Below are positions 1 to 5,171 of a stretch of DNA of 6,412 nucleotides, piece by piece. Position 1 is the first letter of the stretch. Each line of letters opens with the position of its first letter. Position numbers and translations under genes: made by a program. This stretch comes from Deltaproteobacteria bacterium (GTDB lineage: Bacteria > Desulfobacterota > Syntrophobacteria > B119-G9). The stretch is taken from positions 1 through 6,412 of the forward strand of contig QMLL01000102.1 of NCBI GenBank assembly GCA_003646715.1. The letters run 5' to 3'. The notes under the pieces are model-generated. The model searched no databases. It worked only from the letters and a program-made list of their open reading frames with translations, and was not told the origin of the DNA.

Positions 1-136
1 AAGCGGCCAGAGATAATATACATCGGAATGGAGATTAGTAACAAGAATTTTACTGTGCGTGCAATCAATGACAAAAAGAGTAGTTGAGTATATACAGATA
101 TATAGCGTTTCATACAAGGGAAGTTTCAATAAGTAG

Positions 137-175
137 AAAGCCGATAACGCAGACAAACACATGTAACCGGCTTTT
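137..175 (-). repeat. Short inverted-repeat element A
   Basis: Read on the minus strand, AAAGCCGGT (174-166) can pair with ATCGGCTTT (145-137), giving a 9-bp RNA helix with one G-U pair around a 20-nt loop. It lies about 240 nt past the stop of the minus-strand synthase gene. The same two arms, including the G-U position, recur at 3821-3897 on the plus strand. It could be a weak terminator or one copy of a small repeated element. The pairing is seen directly; the role is inferred. Confidence 0.4.
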
Positions 176-215
176 AGAATCCGTCTAATGGTAACCATGA
201 AAATGTCAAGCTAAA

Positions 216-236
216 GCCGCCGCGCAGCACGGCGGC
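216..236 (-). terminator. GC-rich hairpin, candidate terminator of the FMN synthase gene
   Basis: A perfect 7-bp stem made only of G and C (216-222 with 230-236) closes a 7-nt loop. Read on the minus strand it is followed by TTTAGCTT, a short and interrupted T tract, about 180 nt past the stop codon at 416. This is the strongest hairpin downstream of that gene, so it is the best terminator candidate, though the T tract is poor and the distance is long. Confidence 0.4.
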
Positions 237-415
237 AATATGACTCGACGTATCTGTCCTTTAGGTGAAGAAATGCCATCTCCTGAATCTTTATCGGCAA
301 GGCATGTTAGAGCACCAAGGAAGCGAGAATATCAGCGCCTAGAAAATGCGCCAGCCGCTTTGCTGACTTAGTGAGGAATTTTTTAGGCCGCGATTTCCAG
401 CACTCCCTGCCAATC

Positions 416-1999
416 TCAACCATCTATGATTTCGAGGGCCTCTTCACGGTACGAGTCCATCACATAAGGGATACCAGTAACCCGAGCGCACTCCTCGGTG
501 AGAGACATTAGATCATTACGTGATATCAAAGAAACCTTCCATTTGCGGCTCCCTGCCATAAGCTGTTGTAGGCCGACTTTGATCTTGTCCACAGCAGTGT
601 AGAATCCAATGGCACCCAGCGGGAATGTCTCTACATCTTCCCCATATTTCATTTTCAAGGTCTGATAATGAACAAAGATTTCCTCTTTGGTAGTTCCATA
701 TCGTGAGACAGTCTTAGGTAGTCCTCCGTCTTCTCCTTTGAGCCAGCGTTCAATGTTCTTTCCTACCATTCCAGGAATCATGAGGCCTCGGCCCATGCAC
801 ACCGCCTTTACCATAGGCGCTCCCAAGGCAAGGGCCTTGAACACATGATCCTCGGCAGAAAAGCCTCCAGCAAAGGCGAGGTCGGGGACTCTACCGCCTT
901 TTTCTCTCAGCCGATCGCAAAGTTCCACGGCCATGGAATGGAGATAAATGGAAGGAACTCCCCATTCATTCATCATCCTCCAGGGGCTCATCCCAGTACC
1001 CCCCGGAGCACCATCAATGGTAAGAAGGTCAATGCCGGCTTCTGATGACCATTTGATGGCCATTGCCAGTTCGCGCATGGGATAAGCACCTGTCTTGAGA
1101 GTTACCCGCTTGGCTCCCAGACTTCGCAGCCTCTCCACCTCCTTCATAAAACCTTCCTGGTCCACAAACCCAAGCCTGGAATGTCTTTCGAACTGCTTGA
1201 TCGCCCCTACTTTGAAAGCACTCTGGACAGCTGGATTTTCCGGGTCCGGGGTCACGATGTAACCCCTTTTCTTGAGCTCCAAAGCCCTTTCCAGAGAGTC
1301 AACTTTGATCTCTCCGCCGATGCACTTTGCACCCTGGCCCCACTTGAGTTCAATGGTTTCCACTCCGAGCTTTTCGATCACATATTCGGCGACCCCGAAC
1401 TTGGTGTCTTCCACATTAAGTTGCACCAGTATATCTCCATAGCCTTCGTGATAGCGCCGATATTCCGCCACACGCCGACGCATCTCCGGAGACTCCTTGA
1501 CCTTTCCATTTTGATCAAGTTCAAGAAGAGGATCAATACCGCAGACATTCTCTCCGCACACCAGGCTAATACCGGAGATAGCGGCACCTATGGCAAAGTG
1601 CTCCCAGTTCTTCCGTGCGATCTCTGTTGAACCGAGTGCACCGGTAAAAATTGGTACTTTCATCCTTACCTTATGATCGGTTCCGAACTCGGTTTCCGTA
1701 TCCACCGCGGGAAAGGTAGCTTGGTCGGGATCGGAAGCGATCCCATATGCTCCCACGGCGTAACCGTTAATGTTGAGATGAGAATAATCCACTGGATAGT
1801 CCTTGTCTGCACCCGCAGTAATCTCACCAAACGGTCCCGGATAAAGAAGCTCGCGGCCCCGGTAGGTAGAAACAAACAGATCACATCCACCGCGGCATCC
1901 GTCGACGCATCGGGAGCAAATCCCCGATTGAGGCGCCACATTGCGAGAGCGGTTCCTGGTAAGTAGAGCTTCGTTGGCATTAGGTCTTTGCAAGTTCAT
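416..1999 (-). CDS. Stand-alone FMN-binding glutamate synthase family protein
   Basis: A 527-residue homologue of the FMN (synthase) domain of glutamate synthase, a cytoplasmic TIM-barrel fold. Family signatures are GALGSTEIA (120-128), GENVCGIDP (149-157), the IELKWGQGAK stretch (216-225) matching the family's QGAKPG segment, TIDGAPGGTGMSP (327-339) and FAGGFSAEDHVFKALALGA (376-394). The N-terminus has four cysteines, C28, C31, C35 and C39 (C-x2-C-x3-C-x3-C), which could bind a metal or Fe-S cluster. Where canonical GltB carries the three [3Fe-4S] cysteines, only C401 is seen. There is no glutamine amidotransferase domain. The start at 1999 is supported by GGGAGG five bases upstream. It is divergent from nrpR, so its link to nitrogen metabolism is plausible. 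The exact substrate is unknown; it may not be a true glutamate synthase. Confidence 0.9.
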   Translation of the reverse strand: MNLQRPNANEALLTRNRSRNVAPQSGICSRCVDGCRGGCDLFVSTYRGRELLYPGPFGEITAGADKDYPVDYSHLNINGYAVGAYGIASDPDQATFPAVDTETEFGTDHKVRMKVPIFTGALGSTEIARKNWEHFAIGAAISGISLVCGENVCGIDPLLELDQNGKVKESPEMRRRVAEYRRYHEGYGDILVQLNVEDTKFGVAEYVIEKLGVETIELKWGQGAKCIGGEIKVDSLERALELKKRGYIVTPDPENPAVQSAFKVGAIKQFERHSRLGFVDQEGFMKEVERLRSLGAKRVTLKTGAYPMRELAMAIKWSSEAGIDLLTIDGAPGGTGMSPWRMMNEWGVPSIYLHSMAVELCDRLREKGGRVPDLAFAGGFSAEDHVFKALALGAPMVKAVCMGRGLMIPGMVGKNIERWLKGEDGGLPKTVSRYGTTKEEIFVHYQTLKMKYGEDVETFPLGAIGFYTAVDKIKVGLQQLMAGSRKWKVSLISRNDLMSLTEECARVTGIPYVMDSYREEALEIIDG

Positions 2000-2071
2000 C
2001 TTATCCTCCCTTCTGGTTTAAATTGTCTGGCCATATATTGCCACTAGCCGATTTCGCTGCACCCGAATAAA

Positions 2072-2100
2072 TTTCGTGCCCGGTGTTCCTGAGCACGAAA
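2072..2100 (-). promoter_or_regulatory. Leader hairpin or operator upstream of the FMN synthase gene
   Basis: TTTCGTGC (2072-2079) and GCACGAAA (2093-2100) form a perfect 8-bp inverted repeat around 13 nt. If transcription of the minus-strand gene starts near 2130, the hairpin lies in its untranslated leader, about 70 nt before the start codon. It could be an RNA attenuator or a DNA operator. No clear T tract follows on the minus strand (only ATTTATTC), so simple termination is not favoured. Confidence 0.4.
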
Positions 2101-2136
2101 ACTAATTAGCTTCAAACATCAGAGAAGCCTTCGTTG

Positions 2137-2165
2137 ACGATACTAACTTAAAAAGATCATGTCAA
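2137..2165 (-). promoter_or_regulatory. Candidate promoter of the FMN synthase gene
   Basis: On the minus strand a perfect -35 hexamer TTGACA (2165-2160) is followed after 17 bp by TATCGT (2142-2137), which matches four of six bases of the -10 consensus. Transcription would start near 2130 and give a leader of about 130 nt. This is a consensus match only. Confidence 0.45.
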
Positions 2166-2184
2166 GATAAATTCTGAGTTCTTT

Positions 2185-2213
2185 TTGACATATAATCGGT
2201 ATTATAATTAAAT
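2185..2213 (+). promoter_or_regulatory. Candidate rightward promoter with an AT dyad in its spacer
   Basis: TTGACA (2185-2190) is followed after 17 bp by TTAAAT (2208-2213). The spacer holds a perfect dyad, TATAAT-CGGT-ATTATA (2191-2206). Transcription from here would give nrpR a leader of about 340 nt, so a nearer promoter at 2523-2551 may be the main one. The surrounding AT richness makes chance matches likely. Confidence 0.3.
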
Positions 2214-2498
2214 TTTACGGTAATGTTGCCGCAATCTGTGTCGGGCGAATCTCAAAAATCAGAATGTATCTGTCACTATGCACAGAGAGTTAAACAATCT
2301 CTATACTTTGTTACACAGGATAGCGCTCAAAATTCGCTTCGGCCAGAATGGCGACAGAGGTAATACGCCTCTGCTTTACACTTATCTTCTCCAAACTTAG
2401 CAATTCCTTGTAATTATCAGAGGTTGCTTAATTTGTTAGTGCTTATATCTATCTGATCTAAAGAATATGTTTTTCTTGTCAGGATAAAAGGGGGCCAA

Positions 2499-2518
2499 AA
2501 GTGGCAAAAGTGCCACTT
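2499..2518. promoter_or_regulatory. Perfect dyad, candidate operator upstream of nrpR
   Basis: AAGTGGCA (2499-2506) and TGCCACTT (2511-2518) are perfectly complementary around AAAG. The left part is also a tandem direct repeat, CAAAAGTG at 2496-2503 and again at 2505-2512. It lies immediately upstream of the -35 candidate at 2523, the usual place for a regulator site. Its core can be written TGGC-N6-GCCA, with the same 4-6-4 geometry as the GGAA-N6-TTCC operator of methanogen NrpR but different bases. Autoregulation by NrpR is inference. Confidence 0.45.
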
Positions 2519-2522
2519 AAAC

Positions 2523-2551
2523 TTGACGGAGATTCTAATATCAGATATATG
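2523..2551 (+). promoter_or_regulatory. nrpR: Candidate nrpR promoter giving a near-leaderless transcript
   Basis: TTGACG (2523-2528) is followed after 17 bp by TATATG (2546-2551). A start site about seven bases beyond the -10 box falls at 2557-2560, that is, at or next to the nrpR ATG at 2560. This agrees with the absence of a ribosome binding site directly before that ATG. The hexamers match five and four consensus bases, so this is suggestive only. Confidence 0.35.
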
Positions 2552-2559
2552 CCAACCTT

Positions 2560-3567
2560 ATGATAGGTAAAGTCGAAAAGAAACAGCTAGCAATTTTGAA
2601 AGTTCTTCAGGAAGCCGGCAGGCCCTTGGGAAGTTCTCGAATCAGCGAGCAACTCCTGAACATGGGGTATGAGCTCAGCGAGCGAACGGTTAGGTTTCAT
2701 CTCTATCGGATGGACCAGGAGGGCTTGACCGAAAATCTGGGTCGGCTGGGGCGCAGAATTACAGAGAGGGGCAGACGAGAGCTAGCAAGCGCCCGCGTGT
2801 TCGAAAAAGTTGGATTCCTTACTGCCAAGATTGACCAAATGACTTATCGAATGAGTTTCGACCTCGAAAGGCGCACTGGAACAGTGATAATCAACCTTTC
2901 ATTCATACCTCTGTCCTTTATCTCTAAAGCCATAACCTTCATTTCCAAGGTCTTTTCTTCCGGTTATTCTATGGGCTTTCTTATCGGCTTGTTTGGCCCG
3001 GGCGAAGTTGTTGGGGAACATACTGTACCCAAGGAAATGATTGGAGTAGCCACGGTCTGCTCTGTCACCCTCAACGGGGTCCTGCTTGATTACGGCATCC
3101 CCACGCATTCCCGGTTTGGAGGGCTTTTGGAGCTTGAGCAGGGCCAACCATCCCGGTTCGTAGAGATTATAAATTATGACGGTACTAGTATTGACCCACT
3201 GGAAATTTTTATCAGGAGCGGGATGACCAATTTTGTAGGTGCCACATCTACCGGAGACGGCTTTATCGGCGCTGGCTTCCGCGAAATCCCTGCACAGAGC
3301 CGCAAGCAGGTGATTAAACTTGCGCGCGAGTTAGAAAAGATCGGTCTGGGTGGATTTCTTGCCATTGGATGGCCTGGAATGCAGCTACTAGAAGTGCCCG
3401 TCAGCGAAGGCAGAATAGGAGTCGTGGTCATCGGAGGGTTAAATCCCGTGGCTATCTTAGAAGAAGTTGGAATTCATCTTAAGTCACGGGCTATGGCTGG
3501 TCTTGTTGATTACTCCAAGCTTTTTCCCTATCAAGAACTGGAAAACAGGGTTAAAGAGTATCTGTAA
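2560..3567 (+). CDS. nrpR: NrpR-family transcriptional regulator, single NrpR domain
   Basis: A 335-residue cytoplasmic regulator. Residues 8-75 form a winged helix of the NrpR type (GYELSERTVRFHLYRMDQEG at 36-55, then GRLGRRITERG at 61-71). Residues 80-330 match one NrpR (DUF128) domain, with landmarks PTHSRFGGLLE (181-191), the segment at 224-248 centred on TGDGFIGAGFREIP, and GGLNPVAILEEVGI (292-305). In methanogens NrpR represses nitrogen-fixation and assimilation genes and is released by 2-oxoglutarate. Methanocaldococcus-type proteins carry two such domains after the helix; this one has one. It is divergent from an orphan glutamate synthase homologue and lies upstream of a glutamate synthase operon, which fits nitrogen control. 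The ATG at 2560 is the first possible start after an in-frame TAA at 2536; no Shine-Dalgarno sequence lies close to it. Family call firm, targets inferred. Confidence 0.92.
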   Translation: MIGKVEKKQLAILKVLQEAGRPLGSSRISEQLLNMGYELSERTVRFHLYRMDQEGLTENLGRLGRRITERGRRELASARVFEKVGFLTAKIDQMTYRMSFDLERRTGTVIINLSFIPLSFISKAITFISKVFSSGYSMGFLIGLFGPGEVVGEHTVPKEMIGVATVCSVTLNGVLLDYGIPTHSRFGGLLELEQGQPSRFVEIINYDGTSIDPLEIFIRSGMTNFVGATSTGDGFIGAGFREIPAQSRKQVIKLARELEKIGLGGFLAIGWPGMQLLEVPVSEGRIGVVVIGGLNPVAILEEVGIHLKSRAMAGLVDYSKLFPYQELENRVKEYL

Positions 3568-3783
3568 AACCACGCGATCCTGCTAATTAGAAACCGGCAA
3601 GGGCAACGCCTCAAGGAATTGGGTACCCACTATCCTTCGCAAAGGAATCTCATTTTTGAAAAAACATAACATTTCGAAAAACCCATCACTTTTTTCTTGG
3701 CTTTTATATGAAAGTCTCCTATTCTACTAAGCCTATCTTGAGCCATGAGCTTTCATTGTTCGTTATTGCTGGCCACATTGAGT

Positions 3784-3810
3784 CCAGCAATGCTGGTTAG
3801 TTTATTTTTT
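3784..3810 (+). terminator. Candidate intrinsic terminator after nrpR
   Basis: CCAGC (3784-3788) and GCTGG (3792-3796) form a 5-bp stem around AAT, followed by a 14-base tract (3797-3810) that is mostly T. It lies about 215 nt past the nrpR stop codon. The T tract is good, but the stem is short. Confidence 0.4.
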
Positions 3811-3820
3811 GATATACATG

Positions 3821-3897
3821 AAAAGCCGGTCAATGATGCCCACCCTGAACACCGATGTTCAGAAGCCCCTCACTACCTTTTAGTAGTGATCGGCTTT
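3821..3897 (+). ncRNA. Predicted three-way-junction leader RNA / inverted-repeat element B
   Basis: On the plus strand, 3822-3831 can pair with 3888-3897 (ten pairs, one G-U). Inside are two hairpins: CTGAACA (3845-3851) with TGTTCAG (3856-3862) around CCGA, and ACTAC (3872-3876) with GTAGT (3883-3887) around six bases. Together they make a compact three-way junction about 145 nt before the amidotransferase gene. It matches no riboswitch class I know, including the cyanobacterial glutamine riboswitch. Its outer arms are shared with element A at 137-175. It could be a cis-regulatory RNA, an elaborate 3' end of the nrpR transcript or a small repeated element. Confidence 0.35.
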
Positions 3898-3951
3898 CCT
3901 TGTAATAGATCTCAGACAGGACACTGGAACAATAATTACCGGTTGCCGAGC

Positions 3952-3966
3952 CCGGAAAGGTTCCGG
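3952..3966. promoter_or_regulatory. CCGGAA-N3-TTCCGG dyad upstream of the glutamate synthase operon
   Basis: Perfect 6-bp arms flank AGG, 75 bp before the amidotransferase start codon. The half-sites GGAA and TTCC are those of the methanogen NrpR operator, but the spacer is 3 bp instead of 6. It is a candidate NrpR or other regulator site. Confidence 0.35.
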
Positions 3967-3982
3967 CCAATCGGTCATTGGC
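3966..3982. promoter_or_regulatory. GCCAAT-N5-ATTGGC dyad upstream of the glutamate synthase operon
   Basis: A second perfect dyad with 6-bp arms around CGGTC directly abuts the preceding one, sharing base 3966. Adjacent dyads before an operon are typical of operators, and the GCCA/TGGC halves recall those near nrpR at 2494-2515. The bound protein is unknown. Confidence 0.35.
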
Positions 3983-4040
3983 TGCAATGTCAGCTAACAG
4001 GATTTGAAAAATACAATAACCCAGGAAGGAGAAACAGAAA

Positions 4041-5171
4041 ATGTGCAGGTTATTCGCATTAACCAGTGAAGAACCTCAATCACCTATGCTCGCAATAGAG
4101 GCTCTTGATGTGATGCGAGAGGGTCAAGACGGATCGGGAGTGGGAATTTTTATGACGGATCTTGCCGGTCCCTTTGAGGAACTGAAAAATCAACCTATCC
4201 TCTCCGGAATTTTTTCTACCGCGGGCCTCAGAAAGCTTGACACATTCATGATGGAATTGGGTTTTATGACCAAGTACAAGACATCCATAAAAGTCCCAAA
4301 AGATCCACCTACCGGAGTGCCCAAAAGAGACATCTACCTTATCAGGGCCTATGAATACCCGGAGGAGTGGGAGGAACTCAGCGAAAGTGAAATCAGGGAC
4401 AGGTTATTACTCATACGACTGCAACTGAGGCAGATGGGTGAAGAAACGGGAGACATGATAGTCTTCAGCTTCTGGCCCGACGTAATTATGATCAAAGAAA
4501 TAGGCGATCCGTTGACCGTTGGTGAATATCTTGGACTTGATCGTAAAGATTTCAAGGCAAGGGTTATTCTCGCCCAGGGTCGTCAGAACACAAACTACGC
4601 GATAAACCTCTATGCGTGCCACCCGTTTTTCATCCAGGGTGTAGCAACTATGACCAACGGGGAAAATACAGCGTTCGTACCGATCAAGGAATTCCTCATG
4701 TCACGTGGATTTCCAGGGTATATCGGGTATCAGTCGGATTCCGAAGTATTTACCCATATTCTCCATTACACGCTCTTCAAGCTGGGATTGGATATCAAGG
4801 CATACAAGCACATTATAACGCCATTGCAGGATCAGGATCTTGAAAATCATCCCAGCGGCTACTTTTTGAAGAGACTAAAACATTCCTGCAGGCGACTCAT
4901 CATCGACGGGCCCAACGTTGTAATAGGTTGCTTGCCCGATAACACTCTCTTTATGGTTCAAGATAGAAAAAAACTGCGGCCTGGAGTTGTCGGAGGAAAA
5001 CCCGGTTTTTATGTTTTTTCATCGGAGATGTGCGCACTGGATGCCATAATCCCCGATCGAGACAAATCAAAAGACTTTCAGCCAATGTACATTGACACGG
5101 CCTTCGTAGGCCCGGATCGTCAGGAGGTTAATATATGTCGACAAACGGAACCATTACACCTTCCACATTAA
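4041..5171 (+). CDS. gltB1: Glutamate synthase glutamine amidotransferase subunit (class II, split type)
   Basis: A 376-residue Ntn-type glutamine amidotransferase corresponding to the N-terminal domain of large GltB, here as a separate subunit. It hydrolyses glutamine and passes ammonia to the synthase subunit. C2 follows the initiator Met (MCRLFAL) and would be the N-terminal nucleophile after Met removal. Other family marks are GQDGSGVGIFM (28-38), NGENTAFVPIKEFL (207-220), SDSEVFTHIL (232-241) and the late strands at 285-337 (CLPDNTLFMVQDRKKLRPG, then FSSEMCALDAI). The start at 4041 is fixed by the catalytic cysteine and by AAGGAG nine bases upstream. The 3' end overlaps the ferredoxin-domain synthase gene by 37 bp, so the two are probably co-transcribed and translationally coupled. 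Family call firm; the symbol follows the split-subunit naming and is tentative. Confidence 0.92.
   Translation: MCRLFALTSEEPQSPMLAIEALDVMREGQDGSGVGIFMTDLAGPFEELKNQPILSGIFSTAGLRKLDTFMMELGFMTKYKTSIKVPKDPPTGVPKRDIYLIRAYEYPEEWEELSESEIRDRLLLIRLQLRQMGEETGDMIVFSFWPDVIMIKEIGDPLTVGEYLGLDRKDFKARVILAQGRQNTNYAINLYACHPFFIQGVATMTNGENTAFVPIKEFLMSRGFPGYIGYQSDSEVFTHILHYTLFKLGLDIKAYKHIITPLQDQDLENHPSGYFLKRLKHSCRRLIIDGPNVVIGCLPDNTLFMVQDRKKLRPGVVGGKPGFYVFSSEMCALDAIIPDRDKSKDFQPMYIDTAFVGPDRQEVNICRQTEPLHLPH
5122..5128 (+). promoter_or_regulatory. Strong Shine-Dalgarno sequence inside the amidotransferase gene
   Basis: AGGAGGT lies six bases before the ATG at 5135 and within the last codons of the upstream gene. It decides the start of the ferredoxin-domain synthase and implies that ribosomes ending the upstream gene help to start this one. 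Confidence 0.75.

Larger units (their letters stand above)
1..415. other. Non-coding left flank
   Basis: No convincing complete gene is visible here. Two frames are open at the left edge. One is on the plus strand and ends at a TGA at 85-87 after 28 codons. The other is on the minus strand, from an ATG at 198-196 off the edge, 66 codons without a stop, with no ribosome binding site and no recognisable motif. Either could be the end or start of a neighbouring gene, but both may be chance in AT-rich sequence. The stretch also contains two hairpins, listed separately, that lie downstream of the minus-strand gene ending at 416. Confidence 0.5.
2000..2559. other. Divergent intergenic region between the FMN synthase gene and nrpR
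   Basis: No open frame of interest lies in these 560 bp. The part from 2130 to 2220 is AT-rich and holds oppositely directed TTGACA hexamers and several TATAAT-like boxes. A hairpin at 2072-2100 would sit in the leader of the minus-strand gene. Smaller dyads are CAGAGG/CCTCTG (2355-2373) and GCCA-GAA-TGGC (2342-2352). The nrpR-proximal end has a dyad and a promoter-like pair, listed separately. The length and density of dyads suggest controlled expression of both flanking genes. Confidence 0.6.
3568..4040. other. Intergenic region between nrpR and the glutamate synthase operon
   Basis: These 473 bp contain no gene I would defend. In order they hold alternative short stems (AAGGA 3614-3618, TCCTT 3633-3637, AAGGA 3642-3646), a self-complementary 10-mer at 3620-3629, a terminator-like hairpin at 3784-3810, a predicted branched RNA at 3821-3897 and two dyads at 3952-3982. 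A TACAAT box at 4012-4017 could be a -10 element for the operon, but no good -35 box is seen 16-18 bp before it, which would fit an activator-dependent promoter or a promoter elsewhere. Confidence 0.55.

Noticed and set aside
1..198. Minus-strand open frame from the ATG at 198-196 off the left edge and a 28-codon plus-strand frame ending at 87
   Set aside because: Both are short and run off the window; neither shows a motif and the minus frame has no ribosome binding site. They are noted in the left-flank entry but not called as genes.
1181..1630. Plus-strand open frame of 149 codons inside the minus-strand synthase gene
   Set aside because: It is antisense to a well-supported gene and has no family motif or start signal.
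2549..2563. Four-codon mini open frame ATG...TGA overlapping the nrpR start
   Set aside because: It is too short to judge, and a predicted transcript start at about 2558 would exclude it.
3980..3994. Possible sigma-54 promoter (GG...GC) before the glutamate synthase operon
   Set aside because: The spacing between GG (3980-3981) and GC (3993-3994) is 11 bases instead of 10, and the flanking bases do not fit TGGCAC-N5-TTGC.
3745..4062. A 105-codon plus-strand open frame upstream of the amidotransferase gene
   Set aside because: It runs through the branched-RNA and dyad region, ends inside the amidotransferase gene in another frame, has no ribosome binding site and shows no recognisable motif or normal protein composition.
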